Shown here one piece after another: positions 1 to 5,281 of a stretch of DNA of 7,324 nucleotides. The stretch spans positions 1 through 7,324 of the forward strand of contig JAPLMI010000070.1 in the NCBI GenBank assembly GCA_026387115.1, given 5' to 3'. Position 1 is the first letter of the stretch. The number at the start of each line of letters is the position of its first letter. The stretch is from Candidatus Omnitrophota bacterium. GTDB lineage: Bacteria > Omnitrophota > Gorgyraeia > 2-01-FULL-45-10. Made by a program: the position numbers and the translations under genes. Below the pieces are notes generated by a model. That model saw nothing but the letters and a program-made list of their open reading frames with translations. It made no database searches and had not been told where the DNA came from.

Positions 1-149
1 AGCCTTCAATATCTAAGAACAGGGAAGGGCTTCTAAGGCCGGGGATGGTATTTACGATAGAGCCGGCGATATACATTCCCGGTTTTGGCGGGGCCAGGAT
101 AGAGGACATGGTGCTGGTAACGGATAGAGGGTGCGAGGTATTGACTTAA
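1..149 (+). CDS. M24 family metallopeptidase (Xaa-Pro aminopeptidase/dipeptidase), C-terminal end only
   Basis: The reading frame that starts at base 3 is open to the TAA at 147-149 and gives the last 48 residues of a protein whose start lies outside the window. The visible text carries the end of the creatinase/aminopeptidase P fold: LLRPGMVFTIEPAIYIPG followed by GGARIEDMVLVTDRGCEVLT. In this family the Glu of TIEP and the Glu of RIED are ligands of the two catalytic metal ions, and both are present. The enzyme would be a cytoplasmic peptidase that removes N-terminal residues before proline or splits Xaa-Pro dipeptides; the fragment cannot tell these apart. It lies 15 bases before accB, so it is probably the preceding gene of the same operon. 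In many bacteria efp sits between this peptidase gene and accB; it is absent here. Confidence 0.9.
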   Translation, partial: PSISKNREGLLRPGMVFTIEPAIYIPGFGGARIEDMVLVTDRGCEVLT

Positions 150-152
150 CGC

Positions 153-157
153 GGAGG
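153..157 (+). promoter_or_regulatory. Ribosome binding site of accB
   Basis: GGAGG lies 7 bases before the ATG at 165 and fixes that start. It sits in the short gap after the peptidase stop codon, so accB has its own strong initiation signal even if it is co-transcribed. Confidence 0.8.
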
Positions 158-164
158 TTCACGA

Positions 165-620
165 ATGTACATCAAAGAAATAAAGGATATGATCAACCTG
201 ATGAACGAGAACGGCCTCACGGAGCTTGAGATAGAGAAAGAGGGTGTAAGGATACGTTTGAAAAAGGGCGCCGGCGGCGTCTATGAAAAGGCCGTTGAAT
301 TTGCCTCCGCGACAGGCGCTCAAATACCGGGCCAGGAAAAACCGCCAAGCCCCCAGCAGCAGGAGAAGCCAAAGGCAAACACATTAGAGATAAAGGCGCC
401 GATGGTCGGCACGTTCTACCGCGCGCCTTCGCCCGAAGCGCCCTCATACGTCAACATGGGCGACATGATCGAGCCCGGCCAGGTCATATGCATCATAGAA
501 GCGATGAAGCTTATGAACGAGATAAAGAGTGATGTAAAGGGAAAGATCGTCGATATCCAGGTAGATAATGCCGAACCGGTTGAATTCGGCCAGGCATTAT
601 TCGTGATAGAACTGGTCTAA
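165..620 (+). CDS. accB: Biotin carboxyl carrier protein of acetyl-CoA carboxylase
   Basis: This 151-residue protein carries the biotin that is carboxylated by AccC and then passed to the carboxyltransferase to make malonyl-CoA for fatty-acid synthesis. The N-terminal part (residues 1-35, MYIKEIKDMINLMNENGL...) matches the AccB-type dimerising segment. Residues 36-72 form a linker rich in Ala, Pro, Gln and Lys. The biotinyl domain covers about 74-151, beginning IKAPMVGTFYRAPSPEAP. The biotin attachment motif is EAMKLMNEI with Lys115 as the modified residue. The APMVGTFY and P/S-rich 'thumb' region (84-93) is typical of true AccB rather than other biotinyl carriers. Length is normal for the family. 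It is 6 bases from accC, the conserved accBC arrangement. The start is supported by GGAGG at 153-157. Confidence 0.97.
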   Translation: MYIKEIKDMINLMNENGLTELEIEKEGVRIRLKKGAGGVYEKAVEFASATGAQIPGQEKPPSPQQQEKPKANTLEIKAPMVGTFYRAPSPEAPSYVNMGDMIEPGQVICIIEAMKLMNEIKSDVKGKIVDIQVDNAEPVEFGQALFVIELV

Positions 621-626
621 AGGGAC

Positions 627-1976
627 ATGTTTACAAAGATATTAATAGCAAATAGAGGAGAGGTCGCCCTAAGGATAATAAGGGCGTGTAAGGAGCTCGG
701 TATACGCACCGTGGCGGTATATTCCCAGCCCGACATAAATTCGCTTCATGTCAAGTACGCGGACGAGGCGATATGCATAGGCTCGGCCGCAAGCGCCAAC
801 AGTTACCTCAATATTCCCAGCATCATAAGCGCCGCCGAGATCACCGATGTCGAGGCAATACACCCCGGTTACGGCTTCCTGGCTGAGGACGCGCACTTCG
901 CCGAGATATGCGAATCATGCAAGATCACCTTCATCGGCCCGACGCCTGACAATATCAGGCGGATGGGTGACAAGATGGCCGCCAAAGATACCGCGAGAAA
1001 GGCCGGAGTGCCGATAATTCCCGGAAGTAAGGCGGTCGTGAAGACCAAAGAAGAGGCCCTGAAGATCGCAAAGGAGATGAAGTATCCTATAATAGTCAAG
1101 GCGGCCTCAGGCGGCGGCGGCAAGGGCATGAGGATATGCCACAATGACGTGAGGCTCATATCGGCCCTCCTGACGGCCCAGAGGGAGGCCGAGGCCGCGT
1201 TCGGCAACCCTGATGTTTATATAGAAAAATATATAGAGCGGCCGCGGCACATAGAGATACAGATACTGGGCGATAAACACGGACATATAATACATCTGGG
1301 GGAGCGGGATTGCACGATCCAGAGGCGGCATCAGAAACTGATAGAAGAGACGCCTTCGCCGGCGCTCGATTCCAAGACCCGCAAGAAGATGGGCGAGGCC
1401 GCGATAAAGTGCGCCAGGGCCATCGGCTATGTCAATGCCGGCACTATCGAATTCCTTCTTGATGAGGACGGCTCGTTCTACTTTATGGAGATGAATACGC
1501 GCATCCAGGTTGAGCATCCGGTTACCGAGGCCGTGACCGGGATAGATCTCGTAAAAGAGCAGATAAAGATCGCCTCCGGCGAAAAGATAAGCCATAAACA
1601 GGACGATATAGAATTTCGCGGAAACGCGATAGAATGCCGGATCAACGCGGAGGACCCGGACAACGACTTCATGCCCTCACCGGGCAGGATCACCGCTTTT
1701 CAGACACCGGGCGGCCGCGGTGTCAGGCTCGACACGCACGCCTACACCGGTTATGAAATATCCCCTTACTATGATTCGATGATAGGAAAACTGATCGTGC
1801 ACGGCAAGTCCAGGAATGAGGCGATCGCCATCTGCAAAAGGGCGCTGGACGAGTTTGTGGTCGAGCCCATCAAGACGACTATACCCTTCCACAAAAAGGT
1901 GATGAATAATACAGCGTTCGTGCGCGGAAGATTTTCAACCGATTTCGTCGAACGGATGTTTGAGACCGCAAAATGA
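627..1976 (+). CDS. accC: Acetyl-CoA carboxylase, biotin carboxylase subunit
   Basis: This is a 449-residue ATP-grasp enzyme that uses ATP and bicarbonate to carboxylate the biotin on AccB, the first half-reaction of malonyl-CoA formation. The N-terminal domain opens with MFTKILIANRGEVALRIIRA and contains HPGYGFLAED (79-88). The glycine-rich ATP loop is SGGGGKGMR (161-169), with Lys116 and Lys158 as nucleotide-binding lysines. QRRHQK (232-237) and the catalytic stretch EMNTRIQVEHPVTE (288-301), with Glu288, Arg292, Gln294 and Glu296, are intact. The C-terminal domain ends around GRITAFQTPGG and the R-x-D region. The length equals that of E. coli AccC, and nothing suggests a fused carrier domain, so it is the stand-alone subunit. 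Its only purine-rich upstream sequence (AAAGGGA, 619-625) lies very close to the ATG, so translation is probably coupled to accB, which ends 6 bases upstream. Confidence 0.98.
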   Translation: MFTKILIANRGEVALRIIRACKELGIRTVAVYSQPDINSLHVKYADEAICIGSAASANSYLNIPSIISAAEITDVEAIHPGYGFLAEDAHFAEICESCKITFIGPTPDNIRRMGDKMAAKDTARKAGVPIIPGSKAVVKTKEEALKIAKEMKYPIIVKAASGGGGKGMRICHNDVRLISALLTAQREAEAAFGNPDVYIEKYIERPRHIEIQILGDKHGHIIHLGERDCTIQRRHQKLIEETPSPALDSKTRKKMGEAAIKCARAIGYVNAGTIEFLLDEDGSFYFMEMNTRIQVEHPVTEAVTGIDLVKEQIKIASGEKISHKQDDIEFRGNAIECRINAEDPDNDFMPSPGRITAFQTPGGRGVRLDTHAYTGYEISPYYDSMIGKLIVHGKSRNEAIAICKRALDEFVVEPIKTTIPFHKKVMNNTAFVRGRFSTDFVERMFETAK

Positions 1977-1980
1977 TATA

Positions 1981-1987
1981 AAGGAGA
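1981..1987 (+). promoter_or_regulatory. Ribosome binding site of the Asp23 gene
   Basis: AAGGAGA begins 4 bases after the accC stop and lies 7 bases before the ATG at 1995. It supports that start over any internal one. Confidence 0.8.
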
Positions 1988-1994
1988 TGCTTAC

Positions 1995-2387
1995 ATGGCT
2001 AAAGACCAGACGCACAGGGACCGTCCCACCGACCTCGGAGTGGTAAGGATAAACAACGAGGCGATCATGACGATAGCCTCGATCGCGGCGATGGAGGTCA
2101 GAGGCGTCAACAAGATGGGCGGCGGGTTGCCGAGGGCGCTCTACGCTTCCCTTTTCAACAGGCCGAGCTCCGGAGGGGTCAGAATTCACATGAAAGAGAG
2201 CGAAGTGAAGCTGACCGTGTCGATAATAGTGGAATACGGTATCGACATTCCGAGGGTTGCTGATGAAGTTCAGGAGAATGTGAAGAGGGCCGTGGAGAAG
2301 ATGACCGGCCTTGTGCTCGCGGAAGTCGATGTCGTTGTCGAGGGAGTGCGGCAGCATAGCCCTATTGATAAGGAGAGAAAAATATGA
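1995..2387 (+). CDS. Asp23/Gls24 family envelope stress protein (YqhY-like)
   Basis: This is a 130-residue soluble protein of the Asp23/Gls24 (DUF322) family. It has the usual pattern: GVVRINNEAIMTIASIAAMEVRGVNKM (residues 15-41), where the conserved 'I....I..IA..E..GV' core is visible, then a beta-strand segment VKLTVSIIVEYGIDIPRVADEVQENVKRAVEKMTGL (71-106) and a final strand AEVDVVVEGV (109-118). There is no signal peptide or membrane segment. In Firmicutes the paralogue YqhY is encoded right behind accB and accC and is linked to control of lipid synthesis. The same order is kept here, so a role in regulating or placing the carboxylase is plausible but inferred. The stop overlaps the next start (ATGA, 2384-2387), indicating tight co-translation with the membrane anchor protein. 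The molecular activity of the family is not known. Confidence 0.9.
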   Translation: MAKDQTHRDRPTDLGVVRINNEAIMTIASIAAMEVRGVNKMGGGLPRALYASLFNRPSSGGVRIHMKESEVKLTVSIIVEYGIDIPRVADEVQENVKRAVEKMTGLVLAEVDVVVEGVRQHSPIDKERKI

Positions 2388-2989
2388 AGATATTAAGCGG
2401 GCTTACGCTTTTTTTCTACACGGTTGTATTTTTGGCTATGGGAGTGATCTTTATCGCGGTATCGCTCAACCTGATAACCCAGGAGACCCTGACCGATACG
2501 ATCAGCACCCTTTACGCGGCGACGAACATAAGATTGATCCTGGGGCTAGTGGGGATACTTCTGGTATTTATAAGCCTGATGGTCGTCCAGTTTACTATGG
2601 GTAAGATCCAGAGGGAAAAGACGATAGCCTTTGAGAACCCAGACGGCCAGGTCACTATTTCGCTGTCAGCGATCGAGGATTTTATAAAGAGGGCGCTCAA
2701 GCAATTGCCGGAAGTCAAAGAACTTAAGCCCAGCGTAAAAGCAAGCAAGAAGGGCATCACTATCGTGAACAGGGTTACGCTATTTTCGGATGTGCACATA
2801 CCCGAGACGACAGAGAAGATACAGAATATCGTAAAGACCCGCGTGCAGGATATGCTCGGCGTTGAGGAGCCGATCAATATAAAGGTTCACGTCGTAAAAA
2901 TCGCGCACAAGGAAGAGGCGCCTAAGGAAGTAAAGAAAGAGGATAAGACCCCGCCGTTCAGGGGAAGTATCGAATACGGCAATTATTAA
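2384..2989 (+). CDS. amaP: AmaP-like membrane anchor for Asp23 (two TM segments plus Asp23-like domain)
   Basis: This is a 201-residue membrane protein. Two hydrophobic helices are clear: about residues 6-30 (SGLTLFFYTVVFLAMGVIFI...) and 50-71 (LILGLVGILLVFISLMVV), separated by a polar stretch of about 19 residues. A soluble part follows, with FENPDGQVTISLSAIEDFIKRA... (83-104), a strand motif GITIVNRVTLFSDVHIPE (124-141), a helix EKIQNIVKTRVQDMLGV (144-160) and the strand PINIKVHVVKI (163-173). This is the arrangement of AmaP, which holds Asp23 at the membrane in Gram-positive bacteria. The tail is Lys/Glu-rich and ends in PPFRGSIEYGNY, possibly a short interaction motif. AAGGAGAG at 2370-2377 sits 6 bases before the ATG, and the start overlaps the Asp23 stop by 4 bases, which supports a physical Asp23-AmaP partnership. 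The gene symbol rests on domain layout and context rather than close similarity. Confidence 0.8.
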   Translation: MKILSGLTLFFYTVVFLAMGVIFIAVSLNLITQETLTDTISTLYAATNIRLILGLVGILLVFISLMVVQFTMGKIQREKTIAFENPDGQVTISLSAIEDFIKRALKQLPEVKELKPSVKASKKGITIVNRVTLFSDVHIPETTEKIQNIVKTRVQDMLGVEEPINIKVHVVKIAHKEEAPKEVKKEDKTPPFRGSIEYGNY

Positions 2990-3007
2990 AAAAGAAATAT
3001 AAGCAGG

Positions 3008-3063
3008 TCCTTCGGATGCTCCTGTTCGTCGCATCCTCAGGATAAAATTTGCTTCGCAAATTT
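3008..3063 (+). repeat. Two consecutive hairpins in the pfkA leader, possible interspersed repeat
   Basis: The 87 bases between amaP and the pfkA ATG hold two inverted repeats. The first pairs TCCT (3008-3011) with AGGA (3039-3042) and, across a 2x2 internal loop, GGATGC (3014-3019) with GCATCC (3031-3036), leaving an 11-base loop. The second is perfect: AAATTTGC (3045-3052), loop TTC, GCAAATTT (3056-3063). The second stem ends one base before the GGGGGAT ribosome binding site of pfkA. There is no T-run after either stem, so a rho-independent terminator is unlikely. They could be a regulatory leader or a small mobile/REP-like repeat; the base pairing is seen, the function is not. Confidence 0.6.
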
Positions 3064-3070
3064 GGGGGAT
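3064..3070 (+). promoter_or_regulatory. Ribosome binding site deciding the pfkA start
   Basis: GGGGGAT lies 6 bases before the ATG at 3077. A TTG at 3062 would extend the protein by five residues but overlaps this site and the hairpin, so the ATG is preferred. That start also gives the typical family N-terminus MKRIGILTGGGDCPG. Confidence 0.7.
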
Positions 3071-3076
3071 AGTAGA

Positions 3077-4111
3077 ATGAAAAGGATAGGCATATTGACG
3101 GGCGGAGGTGATTGCCCGGGTTTGAATGCGGTGATAAGGGCGGTTGTAAGGAAGGCGGCTCAGTTTAATGTCGAGGTGGTCGGGATAAAGAACGGTTGGA
3201 AAGGGTTGATTGACTGTGACACCGTGAACCTGACCCTGAATTCAGTCTCAGGAATAATAACAAAGGGCGGAACGATCCTCGGGACTTCAAGGACAAACCC
3301 TTACAAAAAGGCCGACGACCTTAAGAAAGTATTCGAAAACTATAAAGATCTTGAGCTCGACGCTTTAATAGCGGTTGGCGGGGAAGATACCCTCGGTGTC
3401 GCGAACAAGCTTATGAAGGAAAAGAAGGGTATCAATATAGTCGGCGTTCCGAAGACGATAGATAACGACCTCAATGCGACCGATTTCACGTTCGGATTCG
3501 ACACGGCCATCAATGTAGCTACCGAGGCGCTCGACAGGCTTCATACTACGGCGGAAAGCCATCACAGGATAATGGTCGTCGAGGTCATGGGCCGCCATGC
3601 CGGATGGATAGCGATCTATTCGGGTCTCGCTTCGGGCTCGGATGTGATACTGATCCCTGAGGTCAAGATAGACCTGGATGAAGTCTGTGAAATATTGAAG
3701 AAACGCCATGCCAGAGGCAAGAGCTTTTCTATCGTCGTCGTCGCCGAAGGCGCGGAATTTAAAGCCGGGCAGGTCGTTACAAAGGAAGAGAAACTGGACG
3801 CTTTCGGCCACGTGAGGCTCGGCGGAATAGGCGAAATACTCGCGACCGAGATTGAGAAGAGGACGAAGTTCGAGACGCGCGTAACGGTTCTCGGCCATAT
3901 ACAGAGAGGCGGCACCCCTACGGCGTTCGACAGGGTCCTCGGAACGAGGTTCGGCGTGAAGGCGATGGAGCTCGTTATGGATAAGAAGTTCGGATACATG
4001 GCAAGCCTTCGCGGGACGGAGATCGTGGAAGTGCCCATCCATGACGCGGTCGGCACGCTTAAGACGGTGGACATAAAATTCTACGAGCTGGCCAAAACAT
4101 TCTTCGGATAA
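3077..4111 (+). CDS. pfkA: 6-phosphofructokinase, probably pyrophosphate-dependent
   Basis: This 344-residue PfkA-family protein phosphorylates fructose 6-phosphate to the 1,6-bisphosphate in glycolysis. The phosphate-donor loop is ILTGGGDCPGLNA (6-18). The catalytic motif is PKTIDNDL (125-132) with the base Asp129. Substrate-binding motifs are MGRHAGWIA (171-179), EG (224-225) and HIQRGGTPTAFDR (274-286). Two positions separate donor classes in this family: ATP enzymes have Gly in GGDGS and Gly in PGTIDND, whereas PPi enzymes have Asp and Lys. Here the motifs are GGEDT (101-105, Asp104) and PKTIDND (Lys126), both of the PPi type and very like actinobacterial and other group III enzymes. A PPi-dependent enzyme would work reversibly and save ATP, fitting an anaerobe, but the donor is an inference from these residues. 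Spacing to its neighbours (87 and 75 bases) suggests it may be transcribed on its own. Confidence 0.95.
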   Translation: MKRIGILTGGGDCPGLNAVIRAVVRKAAQFNVEVVGIKNGWKGLIDCDTVNLTLNSVSGIITKGGTILGTSRTNPYKKADDLKKVFENYKDLELDALIAVGGEDTLGVANKLMKEKKGINIVGVPKTIDNDLNATDFTFGFDTAINVATEALDRLHTTAESHHRIMVVEVMGRHAGWIAIYSGLASGSDVILIPEVKIDLDEVCEILKKRHARGKSFSIVVVAEGAEFKAGQVVTKEEKLDAFGHVRLGGIGEILATEIEKRTKFETRVTVLGHIQRGGTPTAFDRVLGTRFGVKAMELVMDKKFGYMASLRGTEIVEVPIHDAVGTLKTVDIKFYELAKTFFG

Positions 4112-4172
4112 AACTATGAAACCTCGCATATACCCCACTTTACACTTAGAGAGGTTCCATATGCTGTTGTTT

Positions 4173-4179
4173 AGGAGAG
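4173..4179 (+). promoter_or_regulatory. Ribosome binding site of gmhA
   Basis: AGGAGAG lies 7 bases before the ATG at 4187. The 75-base gap before it contains only short interrupted inverted repeats (AACCTC 4120-4125 with GAGGTT 4151-4156) and no clear promoter or terminator. Confidence 0.75.
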
Positions 4180-4186
4180 TAGGCAT

Positions 4187-4756
4187 ATGAAAGACCTGAT
4201 AAAAAAAAGAATTGAGGAAAGTATAAAGGTAAAAGAATCTCTATGTAAAGCCGAACTCGACAACATCGAGAAGGCCGCGGGGACAATTGTAAAATCCCTG
4301 AAGGCAGGCGGGAAATTGCTCGTCTTCGGAAACGGCGGCAGCGCCGCCGATTCCGAACATATAGCCGCAGAGCTGGTCGGAAGGTTCAAGAAAGAGAGAA
4401 GGGGATTGGCCGCGATTGCCCTGACGGCAAACACGTCGATCATAACCGCGATCGCGAACGATTACGGTTATGACGTTACATTTTCACGCCAGATTGAGGC
4501 GCTGGGTAAGTCCGGCGATGTCGCGCTCGGCATTTCTACGAGCGGAAATTCCAAAAACGTTATCGAGGCCGTTAAGAAGGCGAAGGCTATCGGCATGAAG
4601 ACGATCTCACTCACAGCCTCGGGCGGCGGAAAATTGAAGAATGAATCCGACATATCGATCGTGGTCGATTCGAAGGATACGCCGAGAATCCAGGAATCGC
4701 ATATATTGATCGGCCATATACTCTGCGAGCTCGTGGAGGAGGAGTTTGTCGGATGA
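4187..4756 (+). CDS. gmhA: Sedoheptulose 7-phosphate isomerase (phosphoheptose isomerase)
   Basis: This 189-residue single SIS-domain protein converts D-sedoheptulose 7-phosphate to D-glycero-D-manno-heptose 7-phosphate, the first step of ADP-heptose synthesis for the LPS inner core. The phosphosugar-binding motif FGNGGSAADSEHIAAELVGRF (47-67) and the second SIS motif GISTSGNSKNVIEA (115-128) are intact. RIQESHILIGHILCELVE (167-184) is the characteristic GmhA C-terminal helix. The metal/catalytic set His58, Glu62, Gln169 and His177 matches the His61/Glu65/Gln172/His180 set of E. coli GmhA with a constant shift of three. The full set makes the DnaA-binding relative DiaA unlikely. It overlaps hldE2 by ATGA, which joins the two enzymes in one pathway. 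Confidence 0.94.
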   Translation: MKDLIKKRIEESIKVKESLCKAELDNIEKAAGTIVKSLKAGGKLLVFGNGGSAADSEHIAAELVGRFKKERRGLAAIALTANTSIITAIANDYGYDVTFSRQIEALGKSGDVALGISTSGNSKNVIEAVKKAKAIGMKTISLTASGGGKLKNESDISIVVDSKDTPRIQESHILIGHILCELVEEEFVG

Positions 4757-5232
4757 AGCCGTCAGCCAAAAAAATAAAAAATTCAGCGGATTTAAATAAA
4801 ATATTAAAACGCTTAAAGAAAACCGGTAAAAAGATAGTCTTTACGAACGGATGCTTCGACATCCTTCACGTAGGCCATGTCACATACCTTGAAAAGGCAA
4901 GGCCGCTTGGAGATATCCTTGTTGTGGGCTTAAACAGCGACCGCTCGGTACGGGAGATCAAGGGGCGCGGCCGGCCTATAAACAGCCAGAGAGACAGGGC
5001 GAAGGTATTGGCCGCGTTATCATTCGTCGACTATGTAACAATATTCGACGAACCGACGCCCGAGGAATTAATTAGATCGCTCGAGCCAGGCATACTCGTA
5101 AAGGGCGGGGACTGGGGCTCAAACGATATCGTCGGAGGAAACTTTGTCAGGTCGATCGGAGGAAGGGTCGTCACAATACCTTTCGTCAACGGATACTCAA
5201 CGACGTCTTTGATAAATAAAATGAAGAAGTGA
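4753..5232 (+). CDS. rfaE2: D-glycero-beta-D-manno-heptose 1-phosphate adenylyltransferase (stand-alone HldE C-terminal domain)
   Basis: This 159-residue nucleotidyltransferase would transfer AMP from ATP to heptose 1-phosphate, giving ADP-heptose. The family signature is plain: TNGCFDILHVGHVTYLEKA (31-49) with the HxGH motif at 39-42, GLNSDRSVREIKGRGRPI (59-76), RAKVLAALSFVDYVTIFDE (82-100), LVKGGDW (115-121) and GYSTTSLINK (147-156). The kinase domain that is fused in E. coli HldE is absent, so the enzyme is the split form. The kinase and the phosphatase GmhB are not in this window and would have to be encoded elsewhere. GGAGGAGGAG at 4735-4744 provides a strong ribosome binding site 8 bases before the ATG, inside the end of gmhA. 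The stop codon is followed at once by the hairpin that precedes thiD2. Confidence 0.92.
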   Translation: MKPSAKKIKNSADLNKILKRLKKTGKKIVFTNGCFDILHVGHVTYLEKARPLGDILVVGLNSDRSVREIKGRGRPINSQRDRAKVLAALSFVDYVTIFDEPTPEELIRSLEPGILVKGGDWGSNDIVGGNFVRSIGGRVVTIPFVNGYSTTSLINKMKK

Positions 5233-5281
5233 ACCCAGTACCTTCTGTGGAGGGCATGGGTTTAAGAAGAAGGTGCTGGGT
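5233..5281 (+). promoter_or_regulatory. Stem-loop masking the ribosome binding site and GTG start of thiD2
   Basis: The bases right after the hldE2 stop (5230-5232) form a 14-bp stem. ACCCAGTACCTTCT (5233-5246) pairs fully with AGAAGGTGCTGGGT (5268-5281), with a single U-G wobble at 5239/5275. The loop is 21 bases (5247-5267) and itself exposes GGAGGG (5249-5254). The right arm contains the thiD2 ribosome binding site (AAGAAGG, 5267-5273) and the first two bases of its GTG start (5280-5282). In the folded mRNA the start would be hidden. A ribosome finishing hldE2 would cover the left arm and free it, so the hairpin could enforce translational coupling. Alternatively the palindrome is a copy of a dispersed repeat. 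There is no T-run, so it is not a standard terminator. Confidence 0.65.

Noticed and set aside
1107..1595. 162-residue open frame on the - strand inside accC
   Set aside because: Antisense to the ATP-grasp core of accC with no ribosome binding site or domain; a shadow frame.
2311..2604. 97-residue + strand frame across the Asp23/AmaP junction
   Set aside because: It is out of frame with both genes, which are clearly coding, and has no features of its own.
4139..4165. Possible promoter TTTACA ... TATGCT before gmhA
   Set aside because: The spacer is 15 bases and the -10 match is poor; not enough to call a promoter.
3365..4186. 273-residue open frame on the - strand opposite pfkA
   Set aside because: It lies wholly antisense to a clear pfkA with intact catalytic motifs, shows no recognisable domain, and its His/Arg/Leu-rich text is typical of a shadow frame in GC-rich coding DNA.
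5229..5279. Longer thiD2 product starting at GTG 5229
   Set aside because: The extra 17 residues translate the hairpin, are not family-like, and GTG 5229 has no ribosome binding site, whereas GTG 5280 has AAGAAGG at the right distance.
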